A stretch of 9,292 nt of DNA from Acidobacteriota bacterium. Its GTDB lineage: Bacteria; Acidobacteriota; Terriglobia; Acidiferrales; UBA7541. How positions within the stretch are numbered: the stretch's first letter is position 1; every line of letters begins with the position of its first letter. Of the stretch, positions 1 through 6,294 are shown piece after piece. Under the pieces are notes generated by a model. That model worked only from the letters and a program-made list of their open reading frames with translations. It was not told the DNA's origin and did not search any database. The translations under genes were made by a program, and so were the position numbers. Location of the stretch: NCBI GenBank assembly GCA_003224075.1, contig QHYF01000186.1, positions 1 to 9,292 of the forward strand, written 5' to 3'.

Positions 1-52
1 CGCCGCCAAGAGCGCGACACCGCCCACGCCTTGGACTGAAAACTGCCTTCAC

Positions 53-85
53 CTATACGTGGAACTCAACCCTCTTACTTGCCAT
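53..85 (-). pseudogene. RelE/ParE-like toxin remnant (N-terminus only)
   Basis: An ATG at 85-83 overlaps the last codons of the antitoxin remnant, with the antitoxin TAA at 77-75. Such overlap is the usual arrangement of type II toxin-antitoxin operons. The reading is MASKRVEFHV and then a TAG stop at 55-53. Many RelE/ParE toxins begin with a similar basic strand followed by an E-F-H-P type motif, so this looks like a toxin start. Only ten codons survive. Below position 53 another frame reads VQGVGGVALLAA, which weakly resembles a later toxin helix and may mean that an internal piece was deleted. Toxin identity is inferred from very little sequence. No functional toxin can be made from this stretch. 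Confidence 0.4.
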
Positions 86-206
86 CCGTGAATCGGGATT
101 GAATCTTGCCTCGAACCTGTTGCCACGGAACCGTTTTCGCTTTCCGCGAGTCCAGGTCCGCAATGCGGCGGGCGATCTCCTCGTTCCACGGTCGTGCTGC
201 GATGAC
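75..206 (-). pseudogene. Antitoxin remnant, addiction-module component family (PF09720/TIGR02574)
   Basis: The frame reads PWNEEIARRIADLDSRKAKT and then VPWQQVRGKIQSRFTDGK before a TAA at 77-75. This is the C-terminal signature of the TIGR02574 addiction-module component: W..EI.RRI.D.DSG..K.VPW..VR. Family members are about 70-80 residues long, so roughly 30 N-terminal residues are missing. The frame is open upstream only to the subtilase TGA at 227-225, and no ATG, GTG or TTG lies in frame between, so it cannot start on its own. In the family this protein neutralises a RelE/ParE-type toxin and autoregulates its operon. Here only the toxin-wrapping half remains, directly behind the subtilase stop. 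I read it as a dead fragment. The family call is fairly secure from the motif and from the overlap with a toxin-like start. Confidence 0.65.
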
Positions 207-224
207 TCCGCTTACCTTGAGCGG

Positions 225-1517
225 TCAGTAAGGTCCTACGGAGGCCGCGCCAGTTGCTCGGTAAAGATCCACGCGTCCATTGCCAAGATCGGGAGAGATC
301 CAAACAGCCTGCGCCAACGACCGTTCCGCGCAAGCCTCGTTGCAATTCGCCCTAACGCTTAGGAGGAGGGCGGCCGCGCCGGACACAAAAGGTGCGCTGA
401 AGGAGGTTCCCCACCCGGCCCCAAAGGTGCCAAACGGATAGGTGGTGATGATGCCTTCGCCCGGGGCTGCAACCCAAACGAGATCCTCGCCATAATTAGA
501 AAACGTCGAGACGGTATCGTTGTTTGTGGTTGAGGCTACGCCCATGACATTCGAAAGTGCAGCCGGATAGACCATTTCCTCTTTGCCGTCGTTTCCTGCC
601 GAAGCCACGCAAATCGCTTGGTGGCGGGTTGCATACTTAACGGCTCTGGCCACCTCAGAGGAATACGTTGAGAAACTGAAACTCATATTGATCACGCTGG
701 CACCGTTCTGCACCGCAAAGTAGATGGCGCGCAGGACATCCGACAAATAACCCGTGCCATCGGCGTTGAAAGCTTTCAGAGGCATGATGAGCGCGGTCGG
801 GGCCACGAGGTGAATGATGCCCGACACCATGGTCCCATGGCCGAATGCCTGGTATTGTGGCTGCCCGAAATTGAAGACCGATGCTGGATCGAGAATCGCA
901 GCGCTAGATTGATTCACCATCGCTGGGGAGGCCCCGCTGCCGATAGAGGGTTGGTTTACGTCCGTGAGTTCAGAAGCTGAGCCTGCGATGTTACGGGTAA
1001 AGTCATAACCGGCAACGAGGACACTTTGAAGCACGGGATGCGCCGGATCGACCCCCGTATCAATAACCGCTACTATCCCTGCGCCGCTCACGCTGAAAGC
1101 AGTCTGCGTGTCTGGTAGCCGGATAATGGCGATGGCGGGCTGGCTGACATAGCCGTGAATGACAGTCGCTCCGAAGTAATTCACGGGCGTATTGTCCGAC
1201 AACCCGCTAGGAGGTGCCGCAGCAGTGGCTTGCATGACTTTCAACAGGGCGTCTAGCTCTGCGTGTGCGATTCCCGGCTGGCTCTGGAGGATTTGCAGAA
1301 AGGCGTTCGGATCAATGAGGTCTGGAGTAGTGACCAAGAAGACTTTACTCAAGGTGCCGTCAAGGCCGCCCGCTACATTACAACCCAGCACCAAGCAGAC
1401 TTGCTGTAGGGAAGTGAGACCGGATGGGTCACGGACAATAAATCTGTTGCCAGCGGCGGCTGGGCTGCTCCACAGTCCAAAGAAGACCAGAACGACCCAC
1501 AGAGCCCTCGCTTTCAT
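225..1517 (-). CDS. Secreted S8 (subtilisin-like) serine protease
   Basis: A 430-residue subtilase. The start is the ATG at 1517: an AAGGAG at 1531-1526 lies 8 nt upstream, and the protein then begins with a Sec signal peptide (MKAR, a hydrophobic core, SPAAA|G with cleavage near residue 22). The longer GTG reading from 1556 would put hydrophilic residues before the signal. Residues 23 to about 100 look like an I9-type propeptide. The catalytic triad is intact: Asp153 in VAVIDTGVD, His227 in FGHGTMVSGI and Ser372 in GTSFSAPFVSG. The oxyanion Asn309 lies in ASAGNDG. An insert of about 70 residues rich in Ser, Asn and Gly separates Asp from His; I have the impression this is common in acidobacterial subtilases. 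The protein probably matures outside the cytoplasm and degrades protein. It follows the regulator-like gene by 47 bp on the same strand, so the two may be co-transcribed. Confidence 0.93.
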   Translation of the reverse strand: MKARALWVVLVFFGLWSSPAAAGNRFIVRDPSGLTSLQQVCLVLGCNVAGGLDGTLSKVFLVTTPDLIDPNAFLQILQSQPGIAHAELDALLKVMQATAAAPPSGLSDNTPVNYFGATVIHGYVSQPAIAIIRLPDTQTAFSVSGAGIVAVIDTGVDPAHPVLQSVLVAGYDFTRNIAGSASELTDVNQPSIGSGASPAMVNQSSAAILDPASVFNFGQPQYQAFGHGTMVSGIIHLVAPTALIMPLKAFNADGTGYLSDVLRAIYFAVQNGASVINMSFSFSTYSSEVARAVKYATRHQAICVASAGNDGKEEMVYPAALSNVMGVASTTNNDTVSTFSNYGEDLVWVAAPGEGIITTYPFGTFGAGWGTSFSAPFVSGAAALLLSVRANCNEACAERSLAQAVWISPDLGNGRVDLYRATGAASVGPY

Positions 1518-1525
1518 GGTTTCTT

Positions 1526-1531
1526 CTCCTT
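1526..1531 (-). promoter_or_regulatory. Ribosome binding site that decides the subtilase start
   Basis: The minus strand reads AAGGAG here, 8 nt before the ATG at 1517. It favours that ATG over the in-frame GTG at 1556, and the choice restores a canonical N-terminal signal peptide. Confidence 0.7.
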
Positions 1532-1564
1532 CTCTCTTTCCCCGAGAGTAGTTCACCTAAACAT

Positions 1565-2389
1565 TCAGTTCCGTTGCCGGCTAGAAGAGCTGCGAATATC
1601 CTGCCGTTCTTCGACGGGCCGCTCCAGTGCCGGTAACGGAATCGCTATGCAGTGATCTTCTGCAATTCTTATTTCTAGGCTGACGATTGGCTCAAAGTTG
1701 AAATCAAAATGGAACTCGCCGAACTCCCCGGCAGTTGCCTGCGCCGATGGACCCTTCCAGCCATTAAGCTTCACTGGAACGCCAGCAAAACTACGATCTC
1801 GCTTAGCTGAATCCAGAATCTGCCCCGTGAGAGCTAGGCGGTTAGAGCCATCTTCCGGCTCGACTGAGAGGTCCACCCTTAGACTTCCGGATGCGTAGAG
1901 CAGTCTTCGATTCCTATTTTGCAGAGCGCGCACCCCAGCGGGGCGCGGATCGCGGAAGCTATCGGAGATGAGCCGCGCCATTTGCGCGACGTTCTGAAAC
2001 ACCGCCTGACGACAGAATAGCGATTCCAGGCTGCCCCAAAGTTGTTGCAGCAGAAACTTCCGTTGGACAGCGGTGAGCGAGTAGCGCTCGGCCAAGTCCC
2101 CAATCACTGAATCTTTCCCCTCCTCGCTGATAAGCACTACACGTCCAATGAGATCCGGGTGAGATTCGTTAATCCTCGAAATTAGCTCTGTGACCTGTGA
2201 GCTTGAGGATTGTGGGTCCAGTACAACGGCGTCGAATTTTCTTTGATCCATCGTCCCCAGCGCCTGTTGGAGGTTCGAGGCGACAGTGCACTCGCAGCCT
2301 GAGCTTCCAAGCAAAACACGCATCTCCAGGCGGGCCGACGGCTCCTCCCCGACGATCAATATCTTCTTTCGCTCGTGACCGACACTCAC
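1565..2389 (-). CDS. Response-regulator-like protein with C-terminal beta-sandwich-like region
   Basis: A 274-residue protein with a GTG start at 2389. Residues 8-115 look like a receiver domain: KILIVGEEPSAR (acidic pair Glu15/Glu16), the candidate phospho-acceptor Asp58 in FDAVVLDPQ, Ser88 in VVLISEE as the switch Ser/Thr, and Lys111 near the usual lysine. The receiver is atypical because Gly-Glu-Glu replaces the common Asp-Asp/Glu pair and Lys111 is followed by Phe rather than Pro. No HTH or enzymatic output domain is visible. Residues 185-252 (LALTGQILD, GVPVKLNG, ATAGEFGEFHFDF, then alternating hydrophobics) resemble the carboxypeptidase-regulatory/CnaB-like fold that acidobacterial proteins use near anti-sigma modules. 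No signal peptide or membrane helix is seen, so it should be cytoplasmic. It lies 47 bp upstream of the subtilase on the same strand. The receiver call is good; the C-terminal call is inference. Confidence 0.75.
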   Translation of the reverse strand: MSVGHERKKILIVGEEPSARLEMRVLLGSSGCECTVASNLQQALGTMDQRKFDAVVLDPQSSSSQVTELISRINESHPDLIGRVVLISEEGKDSVIGDLAERYSLTAVQRKFLLQQLWGSLESLFCRQAVFQNVAQMARLISDSFRDPRPAGVRALQNRNRRLLYASGSLRVDLSVEPEDGSNRLALTGQILDSAKRDRSFAGVPVKLNGWKGPSAQATAGEFGEFHFDFNFEPIVSLEIRIAEDHCIAIPLPALERPVEERQDIRSSSSRQRN

Positions 2390-2750
2390 CGTGAACCTAC
2401 CTGCGGCTTATAAGGGCCTGACACTCTAGACCCCCCGCGCCAGGAACTCGAATGGCCGCTTCTCCGCGGCTCCAAGCTCGTACCTTCCTCGCGAAGCCGC
2501 GGAAACTGGTGAAGCCCTTGTTGCGGTCGATCAGACCTCATCGTCAGCCATTGGTGCCTGGACCGAACCTCGTTAGGCCTCGAAGATGATGCCTGCAGCG
2601 TACCTATAGGACTGCGCGGCTTCCAAATCAATGGGGTAAAGTAAGTAATTCGAAGGCAGGTAAATTCCCGACAAGGGGCAAATTCTTGGCCTTCAAACCT
2701 TTGCTGAAAAGGTCACCGCTGCAGCTTTGCCAGCCTCCGCTAATGACCCC
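2390..2750. other. Intergenic stretch with no recognisable gene
   Basis: About 360 bp between the regulator GTG and the DUF1761 remnant. Short open frames exist on both strands, but their compositions are Arg/Ser/Pro-rich and match no family I recognise. It should contain the promoter of the regulator-subtilase pair reading leftwards. I see only a TATAAG-like box about 20 bp upstream of the GTG, without a convincing -35. A GG-N10-GC arrangement at 2677-2692 on the minus strand is reminiscent of sigma-54 sites but is not persuasive alone. Confidence 0.5.
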
Positions 2751-2786
2751 CGACGGTCGTTTTACAAATAAACGATTGGACCGTCG
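2751..2786 (+). repeat. Inverted repeat (hairpin) at the head of the DUF1761 remnant
   Basis: CGACGGTC (2751-2758) pairs with GACCGTCG (2779-2786), and the stem continues inward with GTTT (2759-2762) against AAAC (2770-2773). This leaves a 7-nt loop and a 5-nt bulge on the right side, for 12 base pairs in total. It straddles the expected start of the DUF1761 reading frame, so it could be an RNA hairpin, an operator or a recombination scar. No U-tract follows, so it is not an obvious terminator. Confidence 0.55.
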
Positions 2787-2947
2787 TCGTGGCCGCGGTT
2801 GTAGCGTTTGTGGTGGGCGCCGTGTGGTACAGCCCTTTGTTGTTCGGCAAGACCTATATGGAGTTGCGCGGCATGAAGCCGGCCGCCTTGGCCATTACCG
2901 GGGCCAGAGCCAGCCAAAGGTCCCGGCGGTCAGCAAGCTGTAGATAA
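2768..2947 (+). pseudogene. DUF1761-family membrane protein, 5' remnant
   Basis: The frame reads INDWTVVVAAVVAFVVGAVW, then YSPLLFGKTYMELRGMKP, then TAA at 2945-2947. This matches the DUF1761 N-terminus: a helix starting near N.W, then G.lWYsPLLFGK.W...G. Family members have about 130-140 residues in four helices, so only the first helix and the conserved loop remain. Similarity fades after about 2890, where the frame runs antiparallel into the 3' end of the membrane protein gene at 2895. The codon expected to be ATG is ATA (2768-2770); the first usable start is GTG at 2789, inside the helix. I take it as a gene truncated at its 3' end with its start lost. The function of the family is unknown. 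Confidence 0.6.
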
Positions 2948-3452
2948 GACCATCAATGACGTGCTTAATGGTCACACTCCATGGCTGGCCCGCCCAGATG
3001 GCGTTGACCAGTTGTCCCACGCCATACGCCAGGAACGCCGCTGTTCCCGCCACGCGAAAGACCGCCAGATAGGGCGCTCCGGGCGTAACCGTGCGTCCGG
3101 TGAGATAAGCAACGAAGAGGCCGATGAGCAGGCAATAGACGAACCACATGACGAGGTACTTTGGCATGTTGACGGGGCCAGTCGGAAACACGGTCAGCAT
3201 CCCTACGGGCCCCTGCTTCTGTTTTTCCGCAATGGCGGGGGACTTCATATCTTTGTGGGTGCAATACGGGAACATATACAGACCTCGCTTCAAACCAGCC
3301 GCTCGTAAGGCGGGCAGAAGCTTGTCCTCATCGGGGAGCTGCCGGTAGTCGCTGCGGTGATACGGCAGCACCATGTGCATGATGGAGCTGGCCACGAACA
3401 CGATAACAGCCGCGAGTAGGAGAGGGAGCAAAAGAGCCGTGAGGGGAACCAT
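2895..3452 (-). CDS. Four-helix membrane protein of unknown function
   Basis: A 185-residue protein. The start is the ATG at 3452, because a full AAGGAGG lies 6 nt upstream. A longer TTG reading from 3473 would place that ribosome site inside the coding sequence. Predicted membrane helices lie near residues 5-29, 98-118, 129-152 and 162-183. The 30-97 segment is soluble and contains HRSDYRQLPDEDKLLPALR and FPYC, then KQGPVGMLTVFPTGPVNM. The C-terminus is aromatic (TAGTFGWLWPR). I recognise the pattern as a conserved hypothetical protein common in Acidobacteriota but know no assigned function. The gene converges on the DUF1761 remnant. Its C-terminal PW...DGLIY...GWLW pattern is loosely like the DUF1761 C-terminus, so distant kinship is possible but unproven. 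Confidence 0.8.
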   Translation of the reverse strand: MVPLTALLLPLLLAAVIVFVASSIMHMVLPYHRSDYRQLPDEDKLLPALRAAGLKRGLYMFPYCTHKDMKSPAIAEKQKQGPVGMLTVFPTGPVNMPKYLVMWFVYCLLIGLFVAYLTGRTVTPGAPYLAVFRVAGTAAFLAYGVGQLVNAIWAGQPWSVTIKHVIDGLIYSLLTAGTFGWLWPR

Positions 3453-3458
3453 GCGCAG

Positions 3459-3465
3459 CCTCCTT
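3459..3465 (-). promoter_or_regulatory. Strong Shine-Dalgarno that sets the start of the four-helix membrane protein
   Basis: The minus strand reads AAGGAGG, 6 nt before the ATG at 3452. It is the most complete ribosome binding site I noted in the window and argues against the upstream TTG start. Confidence 0.8.
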
Positions 3466-3547
3466 GGAATCAAAGATGAATGCAGGAATTAGGCGCGAGG
3501 CTACCGCCGAAAGGGCCTGCGGTCAAGAGCCTAAATCCACGCTGTCG

Positions 3548-3591
3548 TTAGCACATGATATGTCCGGTGGAATTAGCACATGAAATGTCCG
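3548..3591 (+). repeat. Two direct copies of a 19-bp repeat resembling insertion-sequence ends
   Basis: TTAGCACATGATATGTCCG (3548-3566) recurs as TTAGCACATGAAATGTCCG (3573-3591), with one mismatch and a 25-bp period. Repeated copies of a TTAGCACATG..TGTCC-like unit suggest the multiple terminal repeats of IS21-type elements. No istA or istB reading frame and no opposite end are present, so at most this is one abandoned end. The rest of the gap 3453-3744 holds no gene that I can recognise. Confidence 0.45.
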
Positions 3592-3744
3592 CTTCAGCGA
3601 GCCCGTAGGCGTGTCCGCCTCTTCCTGTGGTTGGGCCTGAGGATTGCGGACGGACCCGCTATGACGCAAGCTCGTGCCGTTCCAACTCTTTGTGACAAGA
3701 CTCGCTGCAAATCGTCCTGAGCCGCTACGGGAGAGGGAGAAGGG

Positions 3745-4590
3745 TCAGGTGTCGAGGGGAGGCTTGATGTAGGCCGCGCCGTGGCGGTAGAGCCCGGCCG
3801 TGGGCATGGCCTGGGAGAAAACGATGCGGATGGGAACGAAAATGGCGCCGGTACCGGGAGTGAACGGCACGGCGACTTCGGCGCGCGTGCCTTCGGGATA
3901 CTGATTGCGGCTGCGGAAGCTGATTCCGCCTTTGGACAAATCTTCGCAGACGGCGATTTCTTCCTGGAAGCCGCGGCGGCGAATGCACGCGAGGATGCGG
4001 GCCTTGACGCGGGTGCGGTTGCGGCGGGGAATCACGCGATCTTCGGCGGCGGGTTTAGCTGCGCCGTCGTCGGGGGTGCGCGCTTCGGAGAGCGATTCGA
4101 TCCAGATGGACGGGGAATCGCAATGCTTGCAGATGCGCGCGACGCATTTGCGGACTTCGAAGGATTTTAATTGCAGCTCGTCGAGATAAACGACTTCGCG
4201 GCGCTGGCAAAAACTGCATTCCATCAAGAGGCGGGCGAGGGCTTCTTCACCTTTGTGCAGCGAAGGGAATTCGATGTCCCAGAAGTCGGAGCGGGGATCA
4301 AGAATGTGGATGGCGTAAATAAAGTGGTGCGGCGGGTCCTGGTCGATTTCGGCGACGACGCGAGCGCGAGTGCTCTTCCAATGGTCGCCATCCTGGTGGC
4401 GGCGGAGGTGCAACTCTTGGCCGGTGGAAAGTTTTTCGTTCAGGCGCACGACGCCGCCATTGCGGCTGACGAGCAGTGTTTCGGCGGTGTGCTTGACGAC
4501 GGTGCCGGTAGAAGTAGCCCACGACGCCTCGACGGGTATGCGCAGGCTGACGCGGTCACTCTGCCGGAGACCATCGGATTCTGTGGTCAT
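3745..4590 (-). CDS. Two-PilZ-domain protein with central zinc ribbon
   Basis: A 281-residue protein starting at the ATG at 4590 (MTTESDGLRQSDR). The frame is open a further 58 codons upstream, but those are basic and low-complexity and do not look coding. The N-terminal PilZ domain (about 8-110) has the RxxxR motif R9-QSD-R13 and a partial DxSxxG motif in which S42-RNG is kept but the acidic residue is Leu. It ends in the FWDIEFP segment familiar from acidobacterial PilZ proteins. A zinc-ribbon-like segment follows: C125xxC128 and C154xxC157, with an extra C149. The C-terminal PilZ domain (about 187-278) has a full R190xxxR194 and D217LSKGG222. The second domain could bind c-di-GMP; the first may be weak or structural. 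No membrane segment is seen. It is divergent from a second PilZ gene. The target of the protein is unknown. Confidence 0.88.
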   Translation of the reverse strand: MTTESDGLRQSDRVSLRIPVEASWATSTGTVVKHTAETLLVSRNGGVVRLNEKLSTGQELHLRRHQDGDHWKSTRARVVAEIDQDPPHHFIYAIHILDPRSDFWDIEFPSLHKGEEALARLLMECSFCQRREVVYLDELQLKSFEVRKCVARICKHCDSPSIWIESLSEARTPDDGAAKPAAEDRVIPRRNRTRVKARILACIRRRGFQEEIAVCEDLSKGGISFRSRNQYPEGTRAEVAVPFTPGTGAIFVPIRIVFSQAMPTAGLYRHGAAYIKPPLDT

Positions 4591-4864
4591 GGTGTGCCCC
4601 GGGAAAAGCTCTAGCATCAGGCTAACACGCAAAAAAGAAGCGGGCAGGCTGGCGAAGCGCGGTTTGTCGTTCCAAGTAATAACGCGCGAAGGACACGGTT
4701 TGGGCGATGCGGTTTGGGGAGGGTGTTGCCTTTTTCGCTTGCGCGCCGCTTGGAAAAACGCCATTTCGATTTATTTAAGGCACACTAAGAAGTGCCAGGA
4801 TCTCCCGCCGGCAAGCAACAGCCGCCCGCAGCCGGCGGATACCACGGTGAGCAACGTTATTTCC
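4591..4864. promoter_or_regulatory. Divergent promoter region between two PilZ genes
   Basis: These 274 bp separate the starts of two oppositely transcribed PilZ genes and must hold both promoters. On the plus strand, TTGGAA (4750-4755) followed by an AT-rich TTATTTAA block (4771-4778) is the best candidate, but neither box is a good match. An inverted repeat at 4805-4838 lies between this and the plus-strand start. Confidence 0.45.
4805..4838. repeat. Perfect 8-bp inverted repeat in the 5' region of the single-domain PilZ gene
   Basis: CCGCCGGC (4805-4812) is matched by GCCGGCGG (4831-4838) across an 18-bp spacer. It lies 26 bp before the chosen ATG. It could be an operator or an mRNA stem. 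In GC-rich DNA such repeats also arise by chance. Confidence 0.4.
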
Positions 4865-5224
4865 ATGGATGACCGAACATCGAAAGGCGAGTCACGAGGC
4901 CTCTCCGTCCGTGACCGCCGCTTCTGCATTCGCTACCCTTTTGCCGCAGACGTTGTGCTGCTGGACCTGGAATCGGGCTCGCGAACCGAGGGCGTCACTT
5001 CGGATATTTCCCTTGGTGGCGCGTTCGTTTGCACCAGCCGGCCGCTGCCGCTGGGCACGCGCACGCGGATTACGCTGACGCGGAAGGACCAGAAAGTGGA
5101 AGTGCTGGCGATGGTGCGAATCGTGAAGCCACGAATCGGCATGGGCATCGAATTCATCGATATTGAAGCGCCCCACCATGACATGCTAGTCCGCTGGATG
5201 GAACAACTTCGCAAAATCCGCTGA
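4865..5224 (+). CDS. Single-domain PilZ protein (putative c-di-GMP receptor)
   Basis: A 119-residue protein that is almost entirely one PilZ domain. R19-FCI-R23 is the RxxxR motif and D47-ISLGG52 is the DxSxxG motif, both intact, so c-di-GMP binding is likely from family knowledge. The C-terminal half (RTRITLTRKDQKVEVLAMVR, then GMGIEFIDI) follows the family beta-barrel, and the last 20 residues form a helix. I chose the ATG at 4865. An in-frame GTG at 4847 would add six residues, and neither has a clear ribosome site. The frame stays open far upstream over the neighbouring minus-strand PilZ gene, but that part is a shadow. The divergent PilZ partner suggests that the two were retained together as a local second-messenger output. 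No partner such as a diguanylate cyclase lies in the window. Confidence 0.87.
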   Translation: MDDRTSKGESRGLSVRDRRFCIRYPFAADVVLLDLESGSRTEGVTSDISLGGAFVCTSRPLPLGTRTRITLTRKDQKVEVLAMVRIVKPRIGMGIEFIDIEAPHHDMLVRWMEQLRKIR

Positions 5225-5273
5225 GGATTCTGCCGATCCGCGCGCCGTGGCTGTCCGCTTTGATGCGTGGCGG

Positions 5274-6149
5274 TCAGGGCCGCGTATCGAGAGGATGCTT
5301 GCTTTTTTCATAGAATTCGTTCTGGAGTTTCAGGCTTTGATCGTCAGCCTTGACGGCGCGAATCGTTTCGACGGTCGCCGTAATCCAATTGTTCATGTTC
5401 CACTCGCCCAGCTCTTTGGTAGCGACCGAGCCGTCACCCGAATAATGGTTTGGAAACCGGGCGTACCACCAGATGCCCGTGTAGACGTTATCCGGCAGGG
5501 TGACGCGCTTTTGATCGGCGCCCGATTCGCGCGCGGAGCGGTCGAGATGGACGAGGTCGGGCCGGGAAACCATGGTGTTGGAGGTTTCGTTCTCACCGGC
5601 ATGGTAGTCAATGCCGGTTGATTTTTTCGGCGGGCCGCCGGGGAGGCTTCTGCCACCGGCGAGGACGTAAACGACATAATCGTGCGGATGATCGAGCTGG
5701 GCCTGCGCGAAGTAGGGGAGCAGGTGCTCGTTGCCGCCGTGGCCGTTGACGATGACGATTTTCTTGCAGCCGTTGCGCGCCATCTCGTCGGTGGTTTCCT
5801 GAAGCAGCTTCAATTGGAGTTCAAGACTGTAGGCCACCGTGCCGGGCTCATGTTTGGCTTCAAGAATCTGACCGAAGTAGAACTCCGGAAAAACCACCGC
5901 GTATTCCTGCGCGGCGGCGTGCAACGACGCATAGCGCACGTTCAGGAGGTCCGTGCCCAGCGGAAGATGCGGGCCGTGCTTTTCAAGGATGCCAAAGGGC
6001 AGCAGGCAGGTGCCTTTGGATTGTTGAATGGCGTCGCGGAAGTCCGCGGCCGTCAATTCTTCCCACTTCACGGAGAGTTTGGACTGCGCCTTTGTGAAAG
6101 ATGTAACCATCAGAGACAAAACGAAACAGCAAAATGTCGCGCGCTTCAT
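5274..6149 (-). CDS. Secreted creatininase-family amidohydrolase
   Basis: A 291-residue protein of the creatininase superfamily (PF02633), metal-dependent hydrolases acting on cyclic or linear amides. The ATG at 6149 has a GGAGG 7 nt upstream. Residues 1-22 (MKRATFCCFVLSLMVTSFTK, AQ) form a likely Sec signal. Metal-site residues are present: Glu56, His58 and Asp67 in the EKHGPHLPLGTD block, His137 in VNGHGGNE, and Glu188 in HAGENETS. Members include creatinine amidohydrolase, MftE of mycofactocin maturation and GCH III-like enzymes; the substrate cannot be read from the sequence. Exported versions seem to occur in soil Acidobacteriota. It converges on the single-domain PilZ gene with 49 bp between stops, and no clear terminator is seen there. 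It appears to be a single-gene unit, so it is probably unrelated to its neighbours. Confidence 0.9.
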   Translation of the reverse strand: MKRATFCCFVLSLMVTSFTKAQSKLSVKWEELTAADFRDAIQQSKGTCLLPFGILEKHGPHLPLGTDLLNVRYASLHAAAQEYAVVFPEFYFGQILEAKHEPGTVAYSLELQLKLLQETTDEMARNGCKKIVIVNGHGGNEHLLPYFAQAQLDHPHDYVVYVLAGGRSLPGGPPKKSTGIDYHAGENETSNTMVSRPDLVHLDRSARESGADQKRVTLPDNVYTGIWWYARFPNHYSGDGSVATKELGEWNMNNWITATVETIRAVKADDQSLKLQNEFYEKSKHPLDTRP

Positions 6150-6156
6150 CGACTAT

Positions 6157-6161
6157 CCTCC
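6157..6161 (-). promoter_or_regulatory. Ribosome binding site of the creatininase-family gene
   Basis: The minus strand reads GGAGG, 7 nt before the ATG at 6149. A TAAAAT box at 6180-6175 on the same strand could be a -10 element, but it lies only about 26 bp from the ATG and I see no -35 partner. Confidence 0.6.
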
Positions 6162-6265
6162 CACACCGCCGTGCATTTTAATCCTATTCCACGCCTTCGA
6201 GGCGATGCATTTCGCTTCAGTTCCGAAGAGGAGGACGGCTGGGAATCATCAATCTACGAGGAATG

Positions 6266-6294
6266 CGGGACTGTCAAATCCGGGACTGTCAAAT
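6266..6294 (+). repeat. Two exact tandem copies of a 14-bp unit
   Basis: CGGGACTGTCAAAT occurs at 6266-6279 and 6281-6294, identical and with a 15-bp period. The second copy runs into TCAAATGATCTTTGA (6289-6303), which has inverted 5-bp arms TCAAA/TTTGA. It lies in the 225-bp gap between the creatininase and DUF309 genes, about 80 bp before the DUF309 ATG. It may be a binding site for a regulator or a short slippage duplication. Confidence 0.55.

Noticed and set aside
1192..1551. Open frame of 119 codons on the plus strand over the subtilase 5' end.
   Set aside because: It is fully antisense to a well-supported subtilase with an intact catalytic triad and a signal peptide, and it matches no family I know.
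2677..2692. GG-N10-GC arrangement on the minus strand resembling a sigma-54 promoter (GGC...TTGC).
   Set aside because: It lies about 290 bp from the regulator GTG, lacks the leading T, and no sigma-54 activator or site cluster is seen. Such matches are frequent by chance.
3592..3724. Open stretch after the IS-like repeats that could encode a transposase fragment.
   Set aside because: I translated it and saw no transposase motif, only a short basic peptide without family resemblance.
4370..4864. Long upstream extension of the plus-strand PilZ frame.
   Set aside because: It overlaps the start of the divergent PilZ gene in antisense and its composition is unlike a domain; the PilZ fold begins only after the ATG at 4865.
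5225..5273. Possible bidirectional terminator between the converging PilZ and creatininase genes.
   Set aside because: The stretch is GC-rich with short self-complementary pieces, but there is no stable stem followed by a T-run on either strand.
6192..6204. Short palindrome CGCCT-TCG-AGGCG upstream of the creatininase gene.
   Set aside because: A 5-bp stem in GC-rich DNA is not unusual, and its place gives no functional hint.
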